From: Streptomycetaceae bacterium
Lineage (GTDB): Bacteria; Actinomycetota; Actinomycetes; Nanopelagicales; Nanopelagicaceae
Assembly (NCBI GenBank): GCA_027486075.1
Contig: JAIXPU010000040.1
Coordinates: 1-17,576 of the forward strand
Direction: 5' to 3'
Length of the DNA: 17,576 nucleotides
Below are positions 1-6,358 of this stretch, piece by piece. Within the stretch, counting starts at the first letter, position 1. Each line of letters starts with the position of its first letter. Both the position numbers and the translations under genes were made by a program. Under the pieces are notes generated by a model that was not told where the DNA came from, searched no databases, and saw only the letters and a list, made by a program, of their open reading frames with translations.

Positions 1-9
1 GACGAGTAA
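1..9 (+). CDS. 3' tail of upstream gene, probably rpsF (ribosomal protein S6)
   Basis: Only the last codons are present: the window opens with Asp, Glu and a TAA stop in frame 1. The assignment rests on context. In actinobacteria and most other bacteria ssb is preceded by rpsF in the cluster rpsF-ssb-rpsR-rplI, and the next three genes here are exactly that set. The other two frames also reach stops nearby, so the reading frame cannot be proven. About 60 bases separate this stop from the ssb start, and I see no terminator in them, so co-transcription with ssb is likely. Confidence 0.35.
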   Translation, partial: DE

Positions 10-71
10 TTTATAAGTACGGACTCCACCAGTAGAGACCCCCAGAGTAGAAGCTAAGAAAAGAGGAAGAA

Positions 72-566
72 ATGGCAGCAGGAGATACAACAATCACAAT
101 GATCGGCAACCTCGTTGACGATCCGGAGCTACGTTTTACACCAAGCGGTGCAGCGGTAGCTAAATTTCGCGTTGCCTCAACACCTCGTTACTTAGATAAG
201 GCTACAAATGAATGGAAAGATGGCGAGAGCCTCTTCCTTCAATGCCAAATCTGGCGTCAAGCTGCAGAGAATGTTGCAGAGTCACTGACAAAGGGAATGC
301 GCGTCATTCTCTCTGGTCGACTCAAGCAGCGTTCGTACGAAACAAAAGAGGGCGAAAAGCGCACAGTCTTTGAGGTAGAAGTTGACGAAGTAGGTCCATC
401 ACTTCGCAACGCCACAGCTAAGGTCACACGCACACAGCGTGCAGCCGGTGGCGCAGCAGCACCAGCTGCTGCAGATACCTTCGGAGATGATCCATGGGCT
501 GCTGCTTCGACTTCACCAGCCGGTGGTGGATGGGGAACATCCACAACCGACGAACCACCATTTTAA
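72..566 (+). CDS. ssb: Single-stranded DNA-binding protein SSB
   Basis: This 164-residue protein binds single-stranded DNA during replication, recombination and repair and recruits partner proteins through its C-terminal tip. An N-terminal OB fold (about residues 4-110) opens with TITMIGNLVDDPELRFTPSG, a typical SSB start. It continues through the conserved WRQAAENVAESLTKG and GRLKQRSYETKEGEKR stretches. An Ala/Gly/Pro-rich flexible linker follows, and the protein ends in the acidic tip DEPPF, the usual partner-binding peptide. The ATG follows a purine-rich AGAGGA ribosome binding site at 62-67. Length and layout are normal for actinobacterial SSB. It sits between the presumed rpsF and rpsR in the usual order. 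Confidence 0.97.
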   Translation: MAAGDTTITMIGNLVDDPELRFTPSGAAVAKFRVASTPRYLDKATNEWKDGESLFLQCQIWRQAAENVAESLTKGMRVILSGRLKQRSYETKEGEKRTVFEVEVDEVGPSLRNATAKVTRTQRAAGGAAAPAAADTFGDDPWAAASTSPAGGGWGTSTTDEPPF

Positions 567-641
567 ATAACAACTAACCATCCATTCCTTCTCTACTAGT
601 TAAAGAGCTAGTTGGAAGGGCACCCGAAAAGGAGCACCACA

Positions 642-929
642 ATGGGAGCAAGAAATAACAAGGCTCTACGCGAGCCAAAGAACAAGGGCGCGAAGGCTGC
701 TGCCCTTAATAAGAAGTTCAAGAAGAAGCCATGCAGCTTCTGCCGCGACAAGGTCACCTATATCGATTACAAAGATATTGCGACCCTTCGTAAGTACATC
801 TCAGATCGCGGCAAGATCCGCGCTCGCCGAGTAACAGGTGCATGCACACAACATCAGCGCGCAGTAGCAACAGCTGTCAAAAACAGCCGTGAAGTTGCTC
901 TTCTGCCTTACACATCATCAGCACGATAA
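642..929 (+). CDS. rpsR: 30S ribosomal protein S18, zinc-ligand (C+) form
   Basis: This 95-residue S18 protein of the small ribosomal subunit platform carries the conserved core YIDYKDIATLRKYISDRGKI and RRVTGACTQHQRAV. I place the start at ATG 642 because AAAAGGAG at 627-634 lies at normal distance; the frame is open further upstream to a TTG at 612, but that has no matching site. C31 and C34 (CSFC) with C68 and H71 (CTQH) form the Cys/His set of zinc-binding S18 proteins. Many actinobacteria also carry a cysteine-free copy induced under zinc shortage; none is visible here. The basic N-terminal extension of about 28 residues is somewhat long. The stop codon overlaps the rplI ribosome binding site. 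Confidence 0.96.
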   Translation: MGARNNKALREPKNKGAKAAALNKKFKKKPCSFCRDKVTYIDYKDIATLRKYISDRGKIRARRVTGACTQHQRAVATAVKNSREVALLPYTSSAR

Positions 930-942
930 GGGGGCTTGAACT

Positions 943-1389
943 ATGAAACTCATTCTTACTCGTGAAGTAAATAAGCTCGGTAACGCTGGCGATGTCGTCA
1001 CCGTAAAAGATGGTTACGCACGTAACTTCCTTCTTCCACGTGGCGTAGCGATTGCATGGTCACTTGGTGGCGAGAAGCAGATCGAAGGAATTCGTCGCGC
1101 ACGCGCTGCACGCGAAGTCCGCGATCTCGATCACGCTAAAGAGATCAAGGCAACCCTTGAGAAGGCAACAGTTGCCGTAAAGGTTAAGACCGGTACAGCT
1201 GGTCGCCTCTTCGGTTCTGTCACAGATAAGGACATCGCTGCTGCGATTAAGTCAGCAACGAGCGTCGATATCGATCGCCATAACCTCAAGACATCTGGCC
1301 ACATCAAGAAGACAGGTACACATTCAGTGAAGGTCTCACTTGCACATAACGTTGTTGCAACAGTGACTCTCTCTGTCGTCTCTGCCTAA
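943..1389 (+). CDS. rplI: 50S ribosomal protein L9
   Basis: This 148-residue L9 protein binds 23S rRNA at the base of the L1 stalk. The N-terminal RNA-binding domain shows MKLILTREVNKLGNAGDVV followed by VKDGYARNFLLPRGVA, the L9 signature region. A charged connecting helix and a C-terminal domain containing GRLFGSVTDKDIAAAI follow. An AAGGGGG ribosome binding site at 928-934 overlaps the rpsR stop, so translation of the two genes is probably coupled. Length matches the family. It is the last gene of the cluster and is followed directly by an intrinsic terminator. Confidence 0.97.
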   Translation: MKLILTREVNKLGNAGDVVTVKDGYARNFLLPRGVAIAWSLGGEKQIEGIRRARAAREVRDLDHAKEIKATLEKATVAVKVKTGTAGRLFGSVTDKDIAAAIKSATSVDIDRHNLKTSGHIKKTGTHSVKVSLAHNVVATVTLSVVSA

Positions 1390-1401
1390 TTCGCTTTACC
1401 C

Positions 1402-1446
1402 AAAGGGCCCGTCGCTTAACTGCGGCGGGTCTTTTGCTTTTCTCTT
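1402..1446 (+). terminator. Intrinsic terminator after rplI
   Basis: An 8-bp GC-rich stem (1408-1415 with 1422-1429, one G-T pair) encloses a 6-base loop. The pairing extends outward through 1402-1407 and 1430-1435, giving a stem of up to 14 bp. A T-rich tract follows to 1446. It lies 12 bases after the rplI stop and ends the ribosomal transcript. Confidence 0.9.
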
Positions 1447-1479
1447 GAAAGTTTGCGCCCGAAGGTTGATGATTAATGG

Positions 1480-2742
1480 ATGAAACGGATTGCGATAGTC
1501 GCCATCACGGCCTTAACGTTGCTTTTCCCAGAACCTGCCGGCGCTGCAGTTAAAGCTGGTCAGATATGCAAGAAGATCAATCAAAGTGCGACAAGTAATG
1601 GAAAGAAATTTACCTGCGTAAAATCTGGAAAGAAGTTGGTATGGCGAGCGTCGCCAGTTCCACAACCTGCATCAACCCCTACGGCTTCAGCTACACCTTC
1701 TCCAGAACCGATCAAAACTGAACAGCGCCAACTTGAAATTACTAGTTCATCTGCAGCGAAAATAGGCACAGGATGCTCATTTTCTGGCACTCACGTAGGG
1801 CTCTTAGAGGGTCCGGCCCAGTGCAAAGAGGCGAACGGCCAGAAGATATGGTCTTTGATTTCAAAAGAGAATGACTCAGTTGCATCACGTGCATATAGGT
1901 ATGTCTTAGAAAAATATTTAGCTGCTCCTGAAGGAAATCTAGCTATAGATGTTCGATTGGATCCCAATACACCGGCGTGGGGAAAAAAGATTGAGAAAGG
2001 TTTATTTGCCGGTGCTCGCTTCTGGGGAACTTCACCTAGTGGATCAGCTCCAGTGCCGACACTTATTTCAGCAGATTTGAAATGGTGGCCAGCGCAACTT
2101 GATGCCTTGAATTACTCTGGGAAAGATGAGTTTTTAAAAAGAATTGCTGCAGGCACGTGCCAGGCAGAATTTCATGGTGGGCCAAATCCATTCTGGTCCT
2201 TTACATTCCGTGAGGCTAATTGCGTAACAAATGTTGGCTTTAAACAAGTTCCAGCTCATGAATATACGCATTATGCACAAGCAGTCCTCTCTGCTTCACT
2301 CAGCAGCCAGAAACCAAGAGTTCCTTGGATGGAAGAAGGCCTCGCCTCCTTTATCGGAGGAGCACTCGGAACTGCATCAGATATGGGAACTGATTTGCGT
2401 TTTAGTTGGGCATCAGATTTACGCGGGAATCTAGTTGAAGTTGATTTCTTCTCGAAAGATGAGAGATCGGTTTATGAAAGTCCAAAGTGGGGATCAATCT
2501 ATCCAGTTGGCGCAATTGCCACCGAAGGCTTAGTTGCACTCATCGGTATGGATGGCGTACTCAAGTATTACGCTGGAATCAAAGATGGAATGAGCGCCGA
2601 CCAAGCAATGACGAACGCCTTTGGCTTGTCGGTCTCAAAGGCTGCCAAACTCTTGGATGGTTACGTAATTTCAGTAAGTTCGATGAGCGATTGGTCGCTC
2701 GCAAAGTTGCAGAGCGAATGGGAGTCCGCGAAGAAGAGTTAG
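1480..2742 (+). CDS. Secreted HEXXH protein, putative zinc metallopeptidase (gluzincin-like)
   Basis: I do not recognise a named gene. The 420-residue product starts with a signal peptide (MKR, hydrophobic core, likely cut near residues 20-23). A small module with C30 and C46 follows (VKAGQICKKIN, then FTCVKSGKKLVW), then a Pro/Ser/Thr/Ala-rich linker (about 57-80). A second Cys pair (C99, C115) sits before a similar NGQKIW end. The main domain contains HEYTH (260-264) and, 22 residues on, WMEEGLASF with E286. This matches the HEXXH plus downstream Glu pattern of gluzincins such as the peptidase MA group, so H260, H264 and E286 would bind zinc and E261 would be the catalytic base. C227 and C248 may form another disulfide. 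Substrate is unknown. The frame ends four bases into the convergent corA gene. No Shine-Dalgarno sequence stands directly before the ATG. Confidence 0.8.
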   Translation: MKRIAIVAITALTLLFPEPAGAAVKAGQICKKINQSATSNGKKFTCVKSGKKLVWRASPVPQPASTPTASATPSPEPIKTEQRQLEITSSSAAKIGTGCSFSGTHVGLLEGPAQCKEANGQKIWSLISKENDSVASRAYRYVLEKYLAAPEGNLAIDVRLDPNTPAWGKKIEKGLFAGARFWGTSPSGSAPVPTLISADLKWWPAQLDALNYSGKDEFLKRIAAGTCQAEFHGGPNPFWSFTFREANCVTNVGFKQVPAHEYTHYAQAVLSASLSSQKPRVPWMEEGLASFIGGALGTASDMGTDLRFSWASDLRGNLVEVDFFSKDERSVYESPKWGSIYPVGAIATEGLVALIGMDGVLKYYAGIKDGMSADQAMTNAFGLSVSKAAKLLDGYVISVSSMSDWSLAKLQSEWESAKKS

Positions 2743-3710
2743 AGCCAGCCCGATTTCTTGAATTTTCGGTAGAGAAGAATAGTGAGCAGTACTAGTGAGC
2801 CGACCACCATCGGGTAGCCATATTTGAACCGTAGTTCAGGCATTACGTCAAAGTTCATTCCATAAATTCCGGCAACCATAGTTGGAACAGAAGCTAAAGC
2901 AACGTAGGAAGTAATTTTTCGCATATCTTCATTTTGCTGCAATTGCACCTGAGCAATTTCAGCTTGTAACGCAGAAGACAAGAGCGAATCCAGTCCTGCA
3001 GCGGCATCTGATGCTCTTGCCAAGTGATCTAAGGTATCTCTGAAGAATGGTGTCAGCTCGTCAGGAATATGTCGAGCACCAATGCTGGCTAGCTGTTGGA
3101 GCGGAGATAGCAGAGGCTCAATCGCATGACGAAACTCAATGACCTCGCGCTTTAACAGATAGATTTCTTCAGATGCGCTTTCACGGGTATCACCAAAGAC
3201 TTTATGTTCAACTTGAAGAACGTCGGCTTCGAGTTCAATAGAGATATCAATGTAGCAATCAATGACATGATCTAGAATTGCATGGAGTACTGCGTAGGGA
3301 CCTTTGGCCATTTGTTCTGGATTTGATTCAAGAGCATGACGAGTATTGACAAGTGGTGCACCACTTCCATGTCGGACCACGACAATGAAATGTTCACCAA
3401 TAAAGCAGAAAATTTCACCAGTAGAAATCTGGCTACCTTTTTCTTCATAGAATGCCGTTTTTAAAACTAACGCTTGCACCCCGGGGTACTCTTCAAACTT
3501 AGGACGTTGGTGGGCCATCACTGCATCTTCAATTGCTAGAGGATGAAAACCAAAGTCTGAAACAACTTTTTCAAATTCACTCTGTGTCGGCTCTGCAAGG
3601 CCAAGCCAGACATATCCACCTTGACTCTTTGCCCTTTGGATGAGTTCAGGGAGATTAGATGGCTCGGAAAATCGGCGACCATTTTGGTAGAGCGCGTAAT
3701 CGACGATCAT
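2739..3710 (-). CDS. corA: CorA family magnesium/divalent cation channel
   Basis: This 323-residue product would form a homopentameric inner-membrane channel importing Mg2+ (possibly Co2+ or Ni2+). The large N-terminal cytoplasmic domain includes GFHPLAIEDAVMAHQRPKFE, as in actinobacterial CorA, followed by long helices. Two C-terminal membrane segments are joined by the GMN signature (residues 284-286, in YGMNFDVMPEL), and the protein ends in a basic tail (YRKFKKSGWL). I chose ATG at 3710 because MIVDYALYQNG aligns with the recalled start of the conserved domain in mycobacterial CorA. The frame is open 31 codons further to a GTG at 3803, but that stretch does not look conserved. No strong ribosome binding site is seen. 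Its stop overlaps that of the convergent secreted protein. Confidence 0.93.
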   Translation of the reverse strand: MIVDYALYQNGRRFSEPSNLPELIQRAKSQGGYVWLGLAEPTQSEFEKVVSDFGFHPLAIEDAVMAHQRPKFEEYPGVQALVLKTAFYEEKGSQISTGEIFCFIGEHFIVVVRHGSGAPLVNTRHALESNPEQMAKGPYAVLHAILDHVIDCYIDISIELEADVLQVEHKVFGDTRESASEEIYLLKREVIEFRHAIEPLLSPLQQLASIGARHIPDELTPFFRDTLDHLARASDAAAGLDSLLSSALQAEIAQVQLQQNEDMRKITSYVALASVPTMVAGIYGMNFDVMPELRFKYGYPMVVGSLVLLTILLYRKFKKSGWL

Positions 3711-3828
3711 GGTTGAAGTCTTGCTTACAAAGATGAATATGGGGTGACATAGACTTGGCCGATAATTCCACGATGTGAGATGTTGAGATTTACTTTCCTC
3801 CACACCTATTCACGCTTAGCAGCGCTGG

Positions 3829-3901
3829 CTATCCACCGATTCACAGAGTTATCCCCAGTCCATCCACAGCCTTTTACACATAGATAGCGGGCTTATCCCC
3901 A
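3829..3901 (+). promoter_or_regulatory. Cluster of DnaA-box-like 9-mers upstream of dnaB
   Basis: Two copies of TTATCCCCA (3849-3857, 3893-3901) differ by one base from the DnaA box TTATCCACA. Three weaker matches with two mismatches lie in the same orientation: CTATCCACC (3829), CCATCCACA (3860) and TTTTACACA (3872). Start-to-start distances are 20, 11, 12 and 21 bases, close to multiples of the helical repeat, so the sites would face the same side of the DNA. The cluster fills the gap between corA and dnaB. DnaA binding is inferred only. It may regulate dnaB or form part of a replication origin. Confidence 0.5.
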
Positions 3902-3955
3902 GCTGAGCACACAGGCGCCTTCGCTTTTGTCAGTGCTAGGTGCGAGGTTTCACCC

Positions 3956-5413
3956 GTGAGTATCGCCGAACTGCCCAACAACCCGCGTGGGGCTGCAACC
4001 TTTAATACGGTCGGTACCGAATTCGAACGTACACCGCCACAAGATTTACAAGCAGAACAATCTGTTCTCGGTGGAATGTTGTTATCAAAGGACGCGATTG
4101 CAGATGTTGTTGAAGTTTTGCGCGAACGCGATTTCTATCGTCCTTCGCACGAGTTAATTTATGAAGCCATTCTTGATCTCTATAGCCGCGGCGAACCAGC
4201 AGATGCAATTACCGTTGCAGCTGAACTGACAAAGCGCGGTGACATTGCACGTGCAGGTGGTGCGCCTTATCTACATACTCTTATCTCATCCGTTCCAACA
4301 GCTGCTAATGCAAGTTACTACGCAAAGATTGTTCTCGAACATGCAATCATGCGCAGACTTGTTGAAGCCGGAACAAAGATTGTTCAACTTGGTTACGATC
4401 AAAATGGCGAAGTTGATGATGCAGTAGATGCAGCGCAAGCAGAAGTCTATGCAGTCACCGAACGTCGCGCTTCAGAAGATTATGTTCAACTTAATACCTT
4501 GCTACCAGCAGCTCTCGATGAGATCGAAGCGATCTCTAAGGGAATTGGTATCGAAGGAGTTAAATCAGGTTTCCGCGATCTAGATTTACTTACCCACGGT
4601 TTCCATCCAGGTAACATGATTATTATCGCGGCGCGTCCTGCAGTTGGTAAGTCAACGCTCGGCCTTGATATCGCCCGCCATGCTGCAATTCACGAGAACC
4701 AGACCGCTGTGATCTTCTCTCTCGAAATGTCGAAGTCTGAAATCACGATGCGTATGTTGTCTGCTGAAGCGCGCGTTGGGCTTAATAACATCCGCTCTGG
4801 CCAACTCAGCGATGATGAATGGGCCAAGCTTGCTCGCCGTATGGGAGAAATTTCAGATGCACCGCTCTTTATCGATGATTCACCGAATCTTTCGATGATG
4901 GAGATTCGCGCAAAGGCCCGTCGCCTGAAGCAGCGCCATGATCTCAAACTTATTGTTATCGACTACTTGCAGTTGATGTCATCGGGTAAGCGCGTGGAAA
5001 ACCGTCAGCAAGAAGTCTCTGAATTCTCTCGCCACCTTAAGTTGATGGCGAAAGAGCTCAATGTCCCTGTAATCGCTATCTCTCAGCTCAACCGTTCACC
5101 TGAACAGCGCTCCGATAAGAAGCCGATGCTCTCAGACCTACGTGAATCAGGCTCTATCGAACAAGATGCTGACGTTGTTATTTTGCTCCACCGCGACGAC
5201 ATGTACGATTCACAGAACCGATCAGGCGAAGCAGATTTCATCGTTGCTAAGCACCGTAACGGACCAACTCGAACCATTACCGTCTCTGCACAACTTCACT
5301 TTGCGCGCTTCTTCGATATGGCGCCATCAGCTGGTGCAGGACGTGACTTCACACAGTCAACAAACGCGGATTCACAACCATCATCTCCAGGAGACGGCGG
5401 TTGGAACGAGTAA
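3956..5413 (+). CDS. dnaB: Replicative DNA helicase DnaB
   Basis: This 485-residue protein is the hexameric 5'-3' helicase that unwinds DNA at the fork and recruits primase. The N-terminal domain (about 28-130) starts PPQDLQAEQSVLGGMLLSKDAI. A linker leads to the RecA-like domain (about 195-455) with Walker A ARPAVGKST (226-234, K232) and Walker B LIVIDYLQL (D336). Further signatures are ISQLNRSPEQRSDKKP and DLRESGSIEQDADVV. The start is GTG with a GAGG ribosome binding site at 3944-3947. No intein interrupts the Walker region, although many actinobacterial dnaB genes carry one. A 150-base gap with DnaA-box-like sequences precedes it. The following gene is convergent and begins one base after its stop. 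Confidence 0.98.
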   Translation: MSIAELPNNPRGAATFNTVGTEFERTPPQDLQAEQSVLGGMLLSKDAIADVVEVLRERDFYRPSHELIYEAILDLYSRGEPADAITVAAELTKRGDIARAGGAPYLHTLISSVPTAANASYYAKIVLEHAIMRRLVEAGTKIVQLGYDQNGEVDDAVDAAQAEVYAVTERRASEDYVQLNTLLPAALDEIEAISKGIGIEGVKSGFRDLDLLTHGFHPGNMIIIAARPAVGKSTLGLDIARHAAIHENQTAVIFSLEMSKSEITMRMLSAEARVGLNNIRSGQLSDDEWAKLARRMGEISDAPLFIDDSPNLSMMEIRAKARRLKQRHDLKLIVIDYLQLMSSGKRVENRQQEVSEFSRHLKLMAKELNVPVIAISQLNRSPEQRSDKKPMLSDLRESGSIEQDADVVILLHRDDMYDSQNRSGEADFIVAKHRNGPTRTITVSAQLHFARFFDMAPSAGAGRDFTQSTNADSQPSSPGDGGWNE

Positions 5414-5414
5414 T

Positions 5415-6335
5415 TTAACTTGGCGTGCTCTTTGCACGATCGGCTAGATAAATTCCAAATAACACAGTTGCTGCTCCAACTAGTTGGATTGCATCCCAGC
5501 TCTGAGCAAACCAGATCCAAGCAAATGCACCAGCGATAACCGGTTCCAGCATTCCTATAACGCTACTGGTTGAAGCGCTTAAGTAACGCATTCCAGATAG
5601 CACCAACATATAAGGAACAACTGTTCCAAAGATCGCAGCGCTTGCGATCATGACCCAACCCGGAACCATTGTGCCTTCAGCGATACCACCGAGGTTCATG
5701 GGGGTTGTAAATACTTCAAAAGGGAATGTCCAAGGTGGCAGAACAACTAACCAGAAGAGAGACGCAAAGGTCATACCGAAGATCAACATTGAAATCGGTT
5801 CGCGGGTCTTGCCGATCTTCTCGCTCATTAAGAAGTAAGCAGCGAGTGCAAAGGCGCAGAGCAGAGAAGCGGCAAGGCCAATGAGATCGAATTTAAAACC
5901 ATTCCAGACTTTAGAGACAAGGATGAGTCCAGTGAATGAGAGAAAGACGGCAAGCCACATCTCATTTGCTACATAGCCGCGTCGCACCAATTTGATCCAG
6001 AGCGCAATCCAGATTGATGCCGTGAATTCGAGGATGAGAACTAAGCCAAGTGGCACACCGCGTTCGATGCCAAGTAGGTAGCCGAAGTTAACGAGAGCAA
6101 ATCCCACAACGCCATAGACGGCAAAACGCTTGAGTTCAGCCTTCTTCGCCTTCAATAGATGAGGACGAGTAAGGGCAAGGTAGGTGCCGAGGATTAAAAC
6201 TGCAGAGATGGAGCGAAATTGCGCCAGATGAAATGCCGGCATGTATTTAAGGATGACTGTGACGATAATTCCACTTGCCGAGAAGAAGACCGCTCCTAGC
6301 GCAAGCAGAAACTCAGCGCGATGCTTGGTCAACAT
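5415..6335 (-). CDS. EamA family (drug/metabolite transporter superfamily) permease
   Basis: This 306-residue membrane protein consists of about ten hydrophobic segments arranged as two EamA repeats (roughly residues 10-138 and 150-300). The first repeat opens LLALGAVFFSASGIIVTVILKYM with an FRSISAVLILGTYLAL segment. The second ends with the YLSASTSSVIGMLEPVIAGA region and FGIYLA, both typical of the family. Members export or import small metabolites such as amino acids and nucleobases; nothing here reveals the substrate. The gene lies 23 bases downstream of the acyl-CoA dehydrogenase gene on the same strand. It could be read through from there or transcribed from its own promoter, since a leaderless-type -10 element sits just before its ATG. 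Its stop is one base from the dnaB stop. Confidence 0.9.
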   Translation of the reverse strand: MLTKHRAEFLLALGAVFFSASGIIVTVILKYMPAFHLAQFRSISAVLILGTYLALTRPHLLKAKKAELKRFAVYGVVGFALVNFGYLLGIERGVPLGLVLILEFTASIWIALWIKLVRRGYVANEMWLAVFLSFTGLILVSKVWNGFKFDLIGLAASLLCAFALAAYFLMSEKIGKTREPISMLIFGMTFASLFWLVVLPPWTFPFEVFTTPMNLGGIAEGTMVPGWVMIASAAIFGTVVPYMLVLSGMRYLSASTSSVIGMLEPVIAGAFAWIWFAQSWDAIQLVGAATVLFGIYLADRAKSTPS

Positions 6336-6341
6336 TGCTTG

Positions 6342-6347
6342 AGTCTA
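6342..6347 (-). promoter_or_regulatory. Candidate -10 element for a leaderless EamA transporter transcript
   Basis: On the minus strand TAGACT is followed by exactly six bases and the ATG at 6335. This TANNNT plus 6-7 base arrangement is the known pattern of leaderless transcripts in actinobacteria. No clear -35 element or Shine-Dalgarno sequence is present. Inferred from pattern only. Confidence 0.4.
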
Positions 6348-6358
6348 ACTGATGAAAG

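Noticed and set aside
595..613. CTAGTT direct repeat (596-601 and 608-613) before rpsR
   Set aside because: Short, without further copies or a hairpin of useful length; likely chance.
612..641. Ten-codon upstream extension of rpsR from a TTG
   Set aside because: The strong ribosome binding site at 627-634 lies inside this extension and points to ATG 642; the extra residues do not resemble S18.
3711..3803. 31-codon N-terminal extension of corA from a GTG
   Set aside because: The extra residues are not CorA-like and the conserved domain begins at the ATG at 3710.
4600..5100. Possible intein in dnaB at the Walker A region
   Set aside because: The helicase domain is continuous from Walker A to Walker B with normal spacing, so no intein is present.
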